Source of the DNA: Maribacter sp044594925
GTDB lineage: Bacteria; Bacteroidota; Bacteroidia; Flavobacteriales; Flavobacteriaceae
DNA length: 64,000 nt
Direction of reading: 5' to 3'
NCBI RefSeq assembly: GCF_044594925.1
Contig: NZ_CP138991.1
Span: 3,472,001-3,536,000, forward strand
Made by a program: the position numbers and the translations under genes. Below the pieces are notes generated by a model. That model did no database searches and was not told the origin of the DNA. It saw only the letters and a program-made list of their open reading frames with translations. How positions within the stretch are numbered: the first letter of the stretch is position 1; each line of letters opens with the position of its first letter. Shown here in pieces: positions 45,299 to 54,732 of the stretch.

Positions 45299-46767
45299 TT
45301 GATATCTTCTAAATTAATGAGTGAGTAGGTATGCTCAACAGTTTCTTGTATTACTTTATCTATCTCCTCGCCTGAATGAAATATGTGATTTAGTACTTTT
45401 TCTCTTTCCATGGAATTGAGTTGTTCTTCTTTCAACAGAGAAATAAGCCCCTTTAGTCTTGCAACCGGAGGGCGAACTACATGAGATTGGTTCCAAGCAA
45501 TTTCTTTTAGCTTTGCATTTTGTTCTTTAATCGCTTTCAAGCATAGTATCCGCTCCGTAATGTCCCTTGAGTTTAGAACAATACCGTTTAAAGTGGGTTC
45601 ATTTATTTGATTGATAGCTATGGATTCTATCCACCTCCATTCACCTTTTTTATTGCGAAGTCTAAATGGAGTCATTTGGACTTGCGATTTTTGTTTTACT
45701 TCAAGAAATTGCTCACGAACAGATTTTTTATCTTCGGTATGTATGTAATCAAATACACTAGTTCCCAAAAATTCATGAGGCGGTATTTGTAATACTTTAG
45801 TAGAGCTCGGACTTATATAGCTGTAAATTGCATTAGTGTCTAAAACGGCTATGAGATCGCTCCCCTCTTGGACTAAGGTTTTAAATCTTTTTTCACTTCG
45901 AAATAGTTTGTTCTCTGCTTTTTTCACTTTTGTTATATCTTTTGCGATACAATGGAGAAGACCATCATTTTTGTCCCAATTAATGGACCATAACATGGGA
46001 ATCAAAGAAGAATTCTTATGGATAAGTCTATTTTCAAAACTTTGAACCTTGGTGCCAGGTAACAATGACTTCACAATTTTTGTGGTTTTTTTCATGTCAT
46101 CCTTACAAACAACATCCATAAATGACCTTCCAACTAATTCTTCTGAGGTATATCCTAAAATTCCTTCACATGCTTTGTTTATATTTAAAAAATGGCCTGT
46201 AGCACTTATGGTGCAGATAATATCCAAGGACGCATCCATTATTTTAGTCATCCTATTTTTTTGCTGATAAATGTCTTTTTTTGCCTTTCGTAACTCGAAT
46301 AACTGCATCACCTGGCGTCCCAGGATTTTTAGATTTTTGTATTGCTCTTTAGAAAGTGTTTTTGGTTCAGTGTCTAGCACACATAAAGATCCTAGTAAAT
46401 CACCATTGGGAGATTTCAATGCAACCCCCGCATAGAAAATTATATTTTCATTTGAAATCACGAATGGGTTTTCTGAGAATCTTCTATCTATTCTTGTATC
46501 CTCAATAATTAACTCATCTTTGTTTTCTTCCAATAGATATTTACAAAATGATACTTCCAAAGCAGTTTCTTTAACAGATATCCCATGTGTAGATTTAAAA
46601 TATTGTCGTTCTGCATCGAAAAGATTTATGAAGCTAATAGGGGTATTACATATAGATGCTACAAGAGCTGTAATATCATCATATATACACTCTGGCAGGG
46701 TATCCAGTAGTTCATAGGACACCAATGTTTTAAATCTCTCTATATCATTTAAACGGTTCTTTTTCAC
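45295..46767 (-). CDS. GAF-PAS-PAS histidine-kinase-like protein without ATPase domain
   Basis: 490 aa from the GTG at 46767. The frame is open to a TTG at 46851, but that region overlaps a TAGTTTTG -7 box, and homologues begin near LNDIERFKTLVSYELLDTLPE. GAF covers ~8-165, two PAS domains ~175-415, and then a dimerisation helix pair with a His (WNQSHVVRPPVARLKGLISL, H429 in this numbering). The protein stops right after the helices: no N-box, G1 or G2 blocks. It is therefore a sensor and scaffold, not a self-contained kinase. The overlapping downstream receiver is its likely partner. Confidence 0.85.
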   Translation of the reverse strand: MKKNRLNDIERFKTLVSYELLDTLPECIYDDITALVASICNTPISFINLFDAERQYFKSTHGISVKETALEVSFCKYLLEENKDELIIEDTRIDRRFSENPFVISNENIIFYAGVALKSPNGDLLGSLCVLDTEPKTLSKEQYKNLKILGRQVMQLFELRKAKKDIYQQKNRMTKIMDASLDIICTISATGHFLNINKACEGILGYTSEELVGRSFMDVVCKDDMKKTTKIVKSLLPGTKVQSFENRLIHKNSSLIPMLWSINWDKNDGLLHCIAKDITKVKKAENKLFRSEKRFKTLVQEGSDLIAVLDTNAIYSYISPSSTKVLQIPPHEFLGTSVFDYIHTEDKKSVREQFLEVKQKSQVQMTPFRLRNKKGEWRWIESIAINQINEPTLNGIVLNSRDITERILCLKAIKEQNAKLKEIAWNQSHVVRPPVARLKGLISLLKEEQLNSMEREKVLNHIFHSGEEIDKVIQETVEHTYSLINLEDIK

Positions 46768-47203
46768 AACTCTAGTCTTAATACCTTTACCTTTATAATA
46801 GCAACATCCTAAAAACCTTATAATAGAAAAATGCTTTAAAAAAGAGGGCAAAACTACAATTAAGCCTTTCGGTTTAGAGTGGTAAAATAAATTTTAATGA
46901 AACTTTAGTATTCGATTTTTTGAGGGTAACTGGCTGTAAATCAGAATAAATAGATTTTAATGATAATTATTATTAAAATTGATAGATAAAAATTATGGAT
47001 TTAATAATTTATAAGCCAAAGTTGTATGTTTTTAATAGTTACGATATCGATGTAGATAAGTAACATTAAGGTGTAAATTTGTGCTAAATAATTCAAAGTA
47101 AGGAAATTGTGATTATGATATGTTAATTTTTTTAAGATTTTAGTATTTGTATAAAGCAACCCTTTAGGGTAAATTGCATCTCCCCTTCAAGTTCCCTTTC
47201 GTT
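46768..47203. other. 436-bp intergenic region between divergent genes
   Basis: AT-rich, with no convincing gene; one 22-codon ORF at 46995 lacks any feature. It holds a minus-strand -7 box TAGTTTTG at 46849-46856 for the kinase-like gene and a plus-strand TAAATTTG at 47074-47081, which would give the gene at 47204 a leader of about 117 nt. No stable hairpin is evident. Confidence 0.5.
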
Positions 47204-47785
47204 ATGAGTAAAAACTTCCTTTTTTTCTTATGTTTTGTAATGGTTTTTTCTTCTTGTTACGCCCAAGAAGATGCGACGCTGAAAAAAAATCAAATAGCCA
47301 CTAACTTAATTTTACCGCTCTTAGAGAGTGTTGATTTGAGTTATGAACGCACCATTGCTAATAAATGGGCCCTAGGTATAGCCGCTGCAATTTATGGAGA
47401 GGATGGTCAAGATTTGTCTACTTCTTATTCCAATGGCTATGATTTGACTACATCTTATGAAGTAATGCCCTTCGTTAGAATATACTTTCAAGGCGCACAG
47501 AACAAAAGTCATTTCCTGGAGGTTTTTGGCTCGCTGAGCAGAATGGAAGAACGTGGTGCATTTATTCGTAACACCAATGAACAAGGTTTTGGGGTCTACG
47601 AAAGGGGTGTGCGCGATTTCACAGTAGGTGGTTTGGGAATTGGCTATGGCTATCGTTTTTTGCTACTCGAAAAAAAGTTGGTTTTGGAAGCCCAGTTTGG
47701 AATTAGAACCAATTTTGATGTAGAATTCTTTTTTTTAAATGCTGCTTTAGTTCGTACAGGTATTAAAGTAGGATATAGATTTTAA
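47204..47785 (+). CDS. Outer-membrane beta-barrel-like protein, unknown
   Basis: 193 aa from the ATG at 47204 (a longer open frame begins with TTG at 47174). The signal sequence ends in FSSCYAQ, readable either as a lipobox Cys or as a signal peptidase I site after AQ. The remainder shows alternating strands (LESVDLSYERTI, WALGIAAAIYG, EVMPFVRIYFQ, FTVGGLGIGYGYRF) and ends in VGYRF, like small OmpW-type barrels. A lipoprotein gene follows 9 bp later. Confidence 0.72.
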   Translation: MSKNFLFFLCFVMVFSSCYAQEDATLKKNQIATNLILPLLESVDLSYERTIANKWALGIAAAIYGEDGQDLSTSYSNGYDLTTSYEVMPFVRIYFQGAQNKSHFLEVFGSLSRMEERGAFIRNTNEQGFGVYERGVRDFTVGGLGIGYGYRFLLLEKKLVLEAQFGIRTNFDVEFFFLNAALVRTGIKVGYRF

Positions 47786-47794
47786 TCACTATTT

Positions 47795-48358
47795 ATGAAG
47801 ACAAAGGCTTGTATTTTGCTTGCTGGTATTGGATTGCTATTACAGAGTTGTTATTCTTATGATGACGAAGGTGGTAGTAGGTATGTAGAGCTGCAATTAA
47901 CGGATGCATTCAATTTCGAAAATGACAAAAACTATGTTGTTGGCGATACAATTTTCTTAGAACTGAACTTTAGCCGTTATTTAGAGGAAGAAGGCTTTTC
48001 TAATTTATTGGATGTTTATGAAAGTACGGATTCAGAAGAATTCTCATATCCATTAGAACTTCTTAAATACTCGGCACTCAGTGATAATTTTGTCTTCACT
48101 GAAATTGCTGAACAATTTATTTTTGCTGAGAAAGGTTCTGTTGATGGTTTGTATTGGGTCAATGCAAAATTGAATGATTCAAGGGATACTTACGAATCGC
48201 GTATAGGATTAATACTTGCGGAAGAAGGAGAGTATCGGTTAAACACCCAATTCCTGGAGTTGGAAAGTAAATGGAATTTTGATAAAATAAGTATTGGAAT
48301 AATTCACCAGTTCTCCGATAAGACCGAAGAGGATTTTGAATTTATAGTTTCAGAATAA
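47795..48358 (+). CDS. Hypothetical lipoprotein
   Basis: 187 aa. A lipoprotein signal has C19 (LLQSC), then YSYDDEGGSRYVELQL and a beta-rich acidic domain with no recognised family (FNFENDKNYVVGDTIFLELN resembles an Ig-like start). Co-transcribed with the preceding barrel gene by spacing. Envelope role inferred only. Confidence 0.7.
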   Translation: MKTKACILLAGIGLLLQSCYSYDDEGGSRYVELQLTDAFNFENDKNYVVGDTIFLELNFSRYLEEEGFSNLLDVYESTDSEEFSYPLELLKYSALSDNFVFTEIAEQFIFAEKGSVDGLYWVNAKLNDSRDTYESRIGLILAEEGEYRLNTQFLELESKWNFDKISIGIIHQFSDKTEEDFEFIVSE

Positions 48359-48394
48359 TTAGTACTTCAGTTAAATTTTAAAACGGAAACACCC

Positions 48395-48402
48395 TACATT
48401 TG
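48395..48402 (+). promoter_or_regulatory. -7 box (TACATTTG) of bioF, near-leaderless
   Basis: An exact TAnnTTTG match ending five bases before the bioF ATG; the transcript would start at or within a base or two of the start codon. Confidence 0.5.
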
Positions 48403-48407
48403 GGGTC

Positions 48408-49568
48408 ATGTCAACAATACCCGATAAACTTCATCAGAAACTTAAAAATAGAGTTAAGGATAATTCACTGCGCAGCTTAGGAAATACGGCTAGCGAAGTA
48501 GATTTCACCTCTAATGATTACTTAGGTTTTGCTAGGAACGAAACTATTTTTTCAAAGACTTTTCAATCTTTATTAAATCATAATATAGCTGAAAACGGAG
48601 CTACAGGTTCTCGCTTATTAAGTGGTAACCATGAGCTATATACCGTTTTAGAACAGAAACTAGAAAAGTTTCATGATACGGAAGCCGCATTGGTGTTCAA
48701 TTCAGGGTATGATGCCAATGTTGGTTTTTTCAGTGCTGTTCCTCAACGGGGGGATATTATTTTTTATGATGAACATATCCATGCCAGTATTAGAGATGGT
48801 ATTGGAATGAGTCATGCAAAGAGCTATAAATTTTCACATAACGATTTGTCTGCCCTTCAAGCTAAAATTGAGACAACGCATAGCGTTTTAGACATCGAAA
48901 AGGATACGGTGATCTATGTGGTTACAGAATCGGTCTTTTCAATGGATGGGGATATTCCAGATTTAAAAGCTTTTACTAAATTTTGTATTGCAAAGGGTTA
49001 TCGGCTTATAGTAGATGAGGCACATGCCATTGGAGTGCTAGGGAAAAAAGGTGAAGGCTATGTGCAGGACTTAAAGCTTCAGAAAAATATTTTTGCGCGT
49101 ATCGTTACTTTCGGAAAAGCTATGGGAGCCCATGGAGCGGCAATTCTTGGAAGTGCGGATTTAAAGCAGTATTTGATAAATTTTTCTCGTAGCCTTATCT
49201 ACTCTACGGGTTTGCCACCACATGGAGTAGCAACAATTATTTCGGCATATACTTATTTAGAAGAAGAAGGACAAGTAGAACGACAAGAGTTAGCGGATAA
49301 ATTAAAGTACTTCAAAGAAAAAGTAAAAAAATTGAAACTGGAAAAATATTTTGTTCATAGTGATGCGGCTATCCAATCCTGTGTTGTACCAAGTAATAAT
49401 AAGGTGATAATTGTATCCGAGAAGCTCAAGGATAAGGGCTTTGACGTTAAGGCTATTTTACCACCAACTGTACCCGAGGGGCAGGAGCGTTTGCGCTTCT
49501 GCGTGCATAGTTACAATGCCAAAGAGGAGATAGGATTGGTTTTAGAATTATTATCCCGTTATCTTTAA
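48408..49568 (+). CDS. bioF: 8-amino-7-oxononanoate synthase
   Basis: 386 aa, alpha-oxoamine synthase fold. The blocks TSNDYLGFARNE, GATGSRLLSGNHELY, DEHIHASIRDG, VDEAHAIGVLG and the PLP-Lys region RIVTFGKAMGAHGA are present. It condenses pimeloyl-ACP or -CoA with alanine, the first committed biotin step. It leads the bioF-DUF2007-bioD operon (5-bp gaps). The family also includes glycine C-acetyltransferase, but the bio neighbours settle the call. Confidence 0.94.
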   Translation: MSTIPDKLHQKLKNRVKDNSLRSLGNTASEVDFTSNDYLGFARNETIFSKTFQSLLNHNIAENGATGSRLLSGNHELYTVLEQKLEKFHDTEAALVFNSGYDANVGFFSAVPQRGDIIFYDEHIHASIRDGIGMSHAKSYKFSHNDLSALQAKIETTHSVLDIEKDTVIYVVTESVFSMDGDIPDLKAFTKFCIAKGYRLIVDEAHAIGVLGKKGEGYVQDLKLQKNIFARIVTFGKAMGAHGAAILGSADLKQYLINFSRSLIYSTGLPPHGVATIISAYTYLEEEGQVERQELADKLKYFKEKVKKLKLEKYFVHSDAAIQSCVVPSNNKVIIVSEKLKDKGFDVKAILPPTVPEGQERLRFCVHSYNAKEEIGLVLELLSRYL

Positions 49569-49572
49569 GTGT

Positions 49573-49953
49573 ATGGAAGAAAAATTTTATCAACTGGCCT
49601 CTTTTGAATATGCCGCTGATGTTCAGATTGTAAAGGGAAAACTAGAATCAGAAGGAATTCCGGTATTTCTCAGGGATGAAAATACGCTCAACTCGGACCC
49701 ATTGATAAGTAATGCAATCGGCGGTGTTAAACTACAGGTGTATTCAAAAGACAAGGAACGTGCTCTTGCTATTTATAATGAGGTACGGGCCTATGCCTTG
49801 GATGGTAATGACAATCCTGTTGTTTGTCCTAATTGTAAAGCAACTAAGTCCGAGGTATATTATAACAGGAAAGGTGTTTTTTATAAACTTTTCCCTTTTT
49901 TCGAAAAAAGAAAATATAAGTGCTTAAATTGTGGTATCATCACTAACCCCTAG
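49573..49953 (+). CDS. DUF2007 protein with C-terminal zinc ribbon
   Basis: 126 aa. Residues 1-70 are DUF2007 (FEYAADVQIVKGKLESEGIPVFLRDEN, then GVKLQVYSKDKERAL), a PII-like ferredoxin-type fold of unknown ligand. Residues ~82-126 contain two CxxC pairs (CPNCKA, CLNCGI) that make a zinc ribbon. It is squeezed between bioF (4 bp) and bioD (5 bp), so it is translated with the biotin enzymes. No biotin link is established; a regulatory role is possible. Confidence 0.85.
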   Translation: MEEKFYQLASFEYAADVQIVKGKLESEGIPVFLRDENTLNSDPLISNAIGGVKLQVYSKDKERALAIYNEVRAYALDGNDNPVVCPNCKATKSEVYYNRKGVFYKLFPFFEKRKYKCLNCGIITNP

Positions 49954-49958
49954 CTTTA

Positions 49959-50576
49959 ATGCAGAAAATATTTGTTACAGGAATATCAACAGAGGTCGGT
50001 AAGACCATAGCCTCATCCATAATTACGGAAGCCTTAGCGGCAGATTATTGGAAACCTGTACAGGCAGGAGATTTGGATAATACCGATAGTCATAAAGTCG
50101 CTAGCTATATCAGCAATAACAAGACGGTAATTCATCCAAGTAGTTATGAGCTTAAAACACCTATGAGCCCCCATGCTGCGGCAGACATAGAAGGTATACG
50201 AATAGACAGGTTTCATATTACAGAGCCGGAAACCACCAATCATTTGGTCATAGAAGGTGCTGGAGGCCTACTTGTTCCTTTGAACGAAGAAGATACGATG
50301 TTCGATATTATTATGCCCAGTTATAAGGTGGTCGTGGTATCAAGGCATTATCTGGGAAGTATAAACCACTCATTGCTCACCATAAATTGGTTGAAACAAA
50401 AGGGATATGATGTTTCGCTTCTATTTAGTGGAGATGCCAATCCACATACGGAGAATATCATTCTTCAGAAGACGGGTGTTTCTTTAATTGGTAGAATTGA
50501 TGAAGAGCCGTCCTTCGATAAAGGTGTAATAAAAAAATATGCCGATAAGTTCAAGCATATTTTGGAAACCCTATAA
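49959..50576 (+). CDS. bioD: Dethiobiotin synthetase
   Basis: 205 aa, P-loop GISTEVGKT (residues ~6-14), substrate Lys in WKPVQAGD, and the EGAGGLLVPL block. It forms the ureido ring of dethiobiotin from DAPA, CO2 and ATP. Third gene of the operon; its last 6 bp overlap the end of the convergent GT39 gene. Confidence 0.95.
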   Translation: MQKIFVTGISTEVGKTIASSIITEALAADYWKPVQAGDLDNTDSHKVASYISNNKTVIHPSSYELKTPMSPHAAADIEGIRIDRFHITEPETTNHLVIEGAGGLLVPLNEEDTMFDIIMPSYKVVVVSRHYLGSINHSLLTINWLKQKGYDVSLLFSGDANPHTENIILQKTGVSLIGRIDEEPSFDKGVIKKYADKFKHILETL

Positions 50577-52052
50577 GCGTTGTAGTATTTCTGCTTTTTC
50601 AACTACGGCATGAACGCGATAGTGTTTCAGCAAATAGGCATCTATATATTTATTTAGTTGTTCTTCCTTTTTGTCAAAAACACGACGACCTTGTCTAACG
50701 ACGATAGTCTGTGGACGCAGTTCTTCCATAATGTAACGTAGCTCGTCTATTGCTGTTCCTCTTTCATTATCAAAAAAAGGAAATAACTCGTCCCTGCAAA
50801 TGTTACTCGGGTGTGTTGCGGCTTTGGTAGGAGGTAGTGATTCTAAATTCCAATACCCTATATGGTATCCTAGAAAAAGAATATGCTCTTTCTCCAATTG
50901 GTTATTGTGAATATAGTCGGGAACAGTAAAGCCTTCCCCATTAAAAAAGGTACCGTTCTTAAATTTACTTTGTACGATGTTGGCATATTCAAGGTAGCTT
51001 TCAACAGGTATCAAAAAAAGCAAGAATAATAGTGCCTTTGGAAGTTTTGGTTTGTAGTTAGTGCTTAGGGTGTGCACAGTAACCGCTAAAAGAACAAGTA
51101 ACATGGGGTAAAGTTGAATTAGATAATGCCCGTTAATTCTTCCTCCTTTTAAAAAGGATACTAAAACCCCAATAATGGCAACTAAAAGAACAGTATGAGT
51201 GGTATTCTTGAAATCTAGCCAGTTTTTTTTCCAAGAGAAGAATAAAAAACCACCGACCAATAAAAACGTTGGAGCTAATTTAAAAACCGAAAATCGTCTT
51301 GCTCCCGTGTATTCCAATGGGGCTAAAATCACTGATTTCCACCAAACCATACCTTCACCTAAATTATAATATGGTATAATAGTAAGTGCTATTATGCATA
51401 AAATACCGATACCGTATAATAGAGTATTCCAAATCCATGTGGTGTGTTTAGTCCTTAGAAATTTGTAGAGCAGAAAAAATCCAAGTAATAAAATGGGGTA
51501 GGCCATATTTAGTTTTACCATAACGGTGATACCCATTAATAGACCGGCAACGAAAAACCACATCGGTTTTTTCTTTGAAATAAACAGATACAGTCCTGGT
51601 ACAAAAAAGGCCATACAAATATGTTCTGACATAACCCCTTGCAGACTTCCGAATAAACTTAGTAGGAATACGCAGAAAATAGATGCCCAAAATGCTACTT
51701 TTTTAGGACTTATTCTTGAGCTAATCTTAAAGGAGAAAAAGGCGGTCATTACTACTAAAAGCGCACCAAAAAAACGAATAGCTAAAAAGCTCTTGCCAAA
51801 AACGGCGATGATAGCGGCAAAAAAAGCAAACGTGAGTGGTGGTTTTAAGTCCCAAAGTTGCATGTAGGGAAGTTGACCATCTGCCCATGACTGGCCTAGG
51901 AGTATGAAGGTACTTTCATCACGATCAATGTAATCCCTAAAAAAAAATGGAAATCGAATAAGAAAGCTTAATACAAACAAACTCAGGAAAACCCATGTAT
52001 CATTCAATTTTTGATAGGAAGAGAAAATAGATGTAATGTGGTTTTTTTTCAT
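50571..52052 (-). CDS. ArnT/PMT-like GT39 membrane glycosyltransferase
   Basis: 493 aa with about ten to eleven transmembrane helices. The first periplasmic loop carries the DRDES acidic motif expected for the catalytic Asp of GT-C enzymes (IDRDESTFILLGQSW) and the ADGQLPYMQLWDLKPP block typical of this family. A soluble C-terminal ~130 residues follow. It transfers a sugar from a polyprenyl-phosphate donor to lipid A, protein or glycan; the acceptor is unknown. It lies on the opposite strand inside the biotin region, between bioD and bioA. Confidence 0.9.
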   Translation of the reverse strand: MKKNHITSIFSSYQKLNDTWVFLSLFVLSFLIRFPFFFRDYIDRDESTFILLGQSWADGQLPYMQLWDLKPPLTFAFFAAIIAVFGKSFLAIRFFGALLVVMTAFFSFKISSRISPKKVAFWASIFCVFLLSLFGSLQGVMSEHICMAFFVPGLYLFISKKKPMWFFVAGLLMGITVMVKLNMAYPILLLGFFLLYKFLRTKHTTWIWNTLLYGIGILCIIALTIIPYYNLGEGMVWWKSVILAPLEYTGARRFSVFKLAPTFLLVGGFLFFSWKKNWLDFKNTTHTVLLVAIIGVLVSFLKGGRINGHYLIQLYPMLLVLLAVTVHTLSTNYKPKLPKALLFLLFLIPVESYLEYANIVQSKFKNGTFFNGEGFTVPDYIHNNQLEKEHILFLGYHIGYWNLESLPPTKAATHPSNICRDELFPFFDNERGTAIDELRYIMEELRPQTIVVRQGRRVFDKKEEQLNKYIDAYLLKHYRVHAVVEKAEILQRL

Positions 52053-52187
52053 CTTTCACTTTTATACCTCGTCTTTAGAGGGGTCAAGATTTATGGTATG
52101 AATCTTAGGTTAGGGAAAAATAAGAGCCATTTCGTTCAATTATTTCCCATCTTTGCAAGATAGATAAATTGAGGATTTTTAGATTCT

Positions 52188-53462
52188 ATGAAAGCGCAAA
52201 ATCTATCCGAAAGAGACAAAAAACACTTGTGGCATCCCCTGACCCAACATAAAACGGCGGCAGCTCCTTTAGGTATAGCAAAGGCTGCGGGGGCCGTATT
52301 CTGGGATGAAGAGGGCAACGAGTATATAGATGGTATTGCCTCTTGGTACACGGCAATGTACGGGCATTGTAATGAATACATTACCAATGCCATATCCGCG
52401 CAAATGAAACAATTGGATTTTGTTATATTCAGCGGATTTACACATGAACCTGCGGTGCAATTATCGGAACGATTGGTAAAATTATTACCGGATAATCAAG
52501 AAAAAATATTTTTCAATGATAATGGCTCCACTGCTGTTGAAGCAGGGATTAAAATGGCCTTGCAGTACTATCATAATAAAGGCGAAAAGAGAGATACATT
52601 AATTGCTTTTGAAGATGGGTTTCATGGAGATACCTTTGGAGCTATGAGCGCCTCTGGGATTTCTTCATATAATGGACCCTTCAATGATTTTCTGTTAAAT
52701 GTAAAACGTATTCCAACCCCAAAAGAGGATACTATTGAGGAGGTGCTGGTACAGTTAGAAAGTATTTTACAAAACCATAAATGTGCTGCCTTTATTTTTG
52801 AACCTTTAGTGCAAGGAGCTGCCGGCATGAAATTTCATTCAGTGAAGGGTTTAGATGCGCTTATTAAGAAATGTCAAGAGCATAATATACTTTGCATAGC
52901 TGATGAAATTATGACTGGTTTCGGTAAAACAGGTAAAAATTTCGCCTCCGAGTATTTGGAGAACAAACCAGATATCATATGCTTAAGCAAAGCGTTGACG
53001 GCAGGTATATTTCCACTTAGTATTACTAGTTGTTGTAAAGCCGTATTTGATGCTTTTTTAAGTGATGAAGTACACAAAGGATTCTTTCACGCCCATACAT
53101 TTAGTGCCCATCCATTAGGTTGTGCTGCTGCCTTGGCGGGATTGGACCTGTTGGAATCTCCTGAAATATTGGAACGTCGCACCTATATAAAAAATGCGCA
53201 CGAACATTTTGTCAACGAGATTAAGGGCCATTTAAAAGTAGGCAATGCACGCTGTATGGGTATAATTATGGCTATTGATTTGAAAATAGAAATGGAGCGT
53301 TACGGTAATTTAAGAGATGAATTATATCGGTTTTTAATGGATCGGGGTGTCATCTTACGCCCATTAGGAAATACGATTTATGTATTGCCCCCTTATGTAA
53401 TCACCAATAATCAATTACATGAAATATACGATGTAATCACAGAGCTATTGGAAACCTTTTAA
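52188..53462 (+). CDS. bioA: Adenosylmethionine-8-amino-7-oxononanoate aminotransferase
   Basis: 424 aa, class III PLP aminotransferase with the BioA start KHLWHPLTQHKT, WYTAMYGHCN, NDNGSTAVEAGIKMALQYY, DEIMTGFGKTG and the PLP-Lys in CLSKALTAG. It converts KAPA to DAPA with S-adenosylmethionine as amino donor. It is divergent from the GT39 gene and leads into the ketoacyl synthase 8 bp later. Confidence 0.96.
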   Translation: MKAQNLSERDKKHLWHPLTQHKTAAAPLGIAKAAGAVFWDEEGNEYIDGIASWYTAMYGHCNEYITNAISAQMKQLDFVIFSGFTHEPAVQLSERLVKLLPDNQEKIFFNDNGSTAVEAGIKMALQYYHNKGEKRDTLIAFEDGFHGDTFGAMSASGISSYNGPFNDFLLNVKRIPTPKEDTIEEVLVQLESILQNHKCAAFIFEPLVQGAAGMKFHSVKGLDALIKKCQEHNILCIADEIMTGFGKTGKNFASEYLENKPDIICLSKALTAGIFPLSITSCCKAVFDAFLSDEVHKGFFHAHTFSAHPLGCAAALAGLDLLESPEILERRTYIKNAHEHFVNEIKGHLKVGNARCMGIIMAIDLKIEMERYGNLRDELYRFLMDRGVILRPLGNTIYVLPPYVITNNQLHEIYDVITELLETF

Positions 53463-53470
53463 AAGCTATT

Positions 53471-54652
53471 TTGAAAGAAGAAATATCCATAACAGCAGTA
53501 GCTTCTATTTCCCCGTTGGGAGAATTATTAGAAGGTGCTTTTGAACAGTATCAGCAAAACACGCATTGTTTTGTTCAGCGGAACTACAATAATCGAGACA
53601 CTTGGGTAGCTTCATTGCCTGACAATGTATGGGAGAAAATTAAGCAGTTAAAAAATTCAGATACCAAATACAAAAATCTGGATGATAGTGTACTTTATGC
53701 CATTTACGCCTCTAGAAAAGCGATTAAAACTGCAGGATGGTCAGGTGGTGATAATTTTGGAATAAACATTGGCTCATCTCGTGGAGCAACCTCGCTTTTT
53801 GAAAAATTCCATGCAGAATACCTAAAAAATGGTAGAACGGCTACATTAGCTTCTCCTACAACTACATTAGGAAATATTTCGTCGTGGGTGGGGCATGATT
53901 TGCAAACTCAAGGCCCAGATATTTCCCATTCCATTACCTGTTCCACTGCCTTACATTCCCTATTAAATGGGGTTGCATGGATTCAAGCAGGTATGGCAGA
54001 TAAGTTTTTGGTGGGCGGTAGTGAAGCACCCTTAACCCCGTTCACCGTATCTCAATTAAGAGCATTAAAAATTTATACTCCCGCTGCCCTGAGTTTAAGC
54101 GGACAGGAAAATCCATATCCCTGTAAAGCTTTAGATTTAACCAAAAAAAAGAACACCATGGTTTTGGGAGAAGCCGCATCTATGGCTTGCTTGGAAAAAG
54201 GTGTTTCAAAAAATACAGTAGCTATTATCAAAGGTGTAGGCTATGCTACGGAACCTTTGGTGCATAATGTTTCTATTTCTACCGATGCTGTCTGTTTTCA
54301 GAGATCCATGAGAATGGCCTTAGGGGATATTTCCCCAGATGAGGTAGATGTTATAGTAATGCATGCGCCTGGCACTATTAAGGGCGATTTGAGTGAAATT
54401 AGAGCAATAGAAAAAGTTTTTTGTAACAAAAAGCCCTTCCTAACTACTAATAAATGGAAAGTAGGTCACACTTTTGGGGCCTCCGGGATGTTGAGCTTAG
54501 AAATGGCCATACTAATGTTGCAGAAGCAAAAAGCCATAAAAGTTCCGTATGTAAGCTACGAAAGCACCCCAAAAACTATTCAGAACGTACTGGTAAATGC
54601 GGTAGGTTTTGGAGGTAATGCGGTTAGCATACTACTTTCTAAATTAGGATAA
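53471..54652 (+). CDS. FabF-like beta-ketoacyl synthase linked to bioA
   Basis: 393 aa, thiolase fold with an intact Cys-His-His triad: C157 (SITCSTALHSLL), H298 (VMHAPGT) and H333 (KVGHTFGASG). It is clearly diverged from housekeeping FabF in the active-site blocks. The start is TTG; no ATG is near. It begins 8 bp after bioA and so is co-translated. Since no bioC or bioH is seen in this biotin region, it is a candidate for pimeloyl precursor elongation (inference). It has no fused acyl-carrier domain. Confidence 0.9.
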   Translation: MKEEISITAVASISPLGELLEGAFEQYQQNTHCFVQRNYNNRDTWVASLPDNVWEKIKQLKNSDTKYKNLDDSVLYAIYASRKAIKTAGWSGGDNFGINIGSSRGATSLFEKFHAEYLKNGRTATLASPTTTLGNISSWVGHDLQTQGPDISHSITCSTALHSLLNGVAWIQAGMADKFLVGGSEAPLTPFTVSQLRALKIYTPAALSLSGQENPYPCKALDLTKKKNTMVLGEAASMACLEKGVSKNTVAIIKGVGYATEPLVHNVSISTDAVCFQRSMRMALGDISPDEVDVIVMHAPGTIKGDLSEIRAIEKVFCNKKPFLTTNKWKVGHTFGASGMLSLEMAILMLQKQKAIKVPYVSYESTPKTIQNVLVNAVGFGGNAVSILLSKLG

Positions 54653-54732
54653 TAAAACTCCTACAAATCTCAAAAAATAGTATCTTTCAATGGGCTTTTT
54701 GAAAAGTCCTATAACCGATTAAAGTTATCTCT

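Noticed and set aside
46995..47063. 22-codon ORF in the 436-bp gap
   Set aside because: Short, featureless and AT-driven; no promoter near its start.
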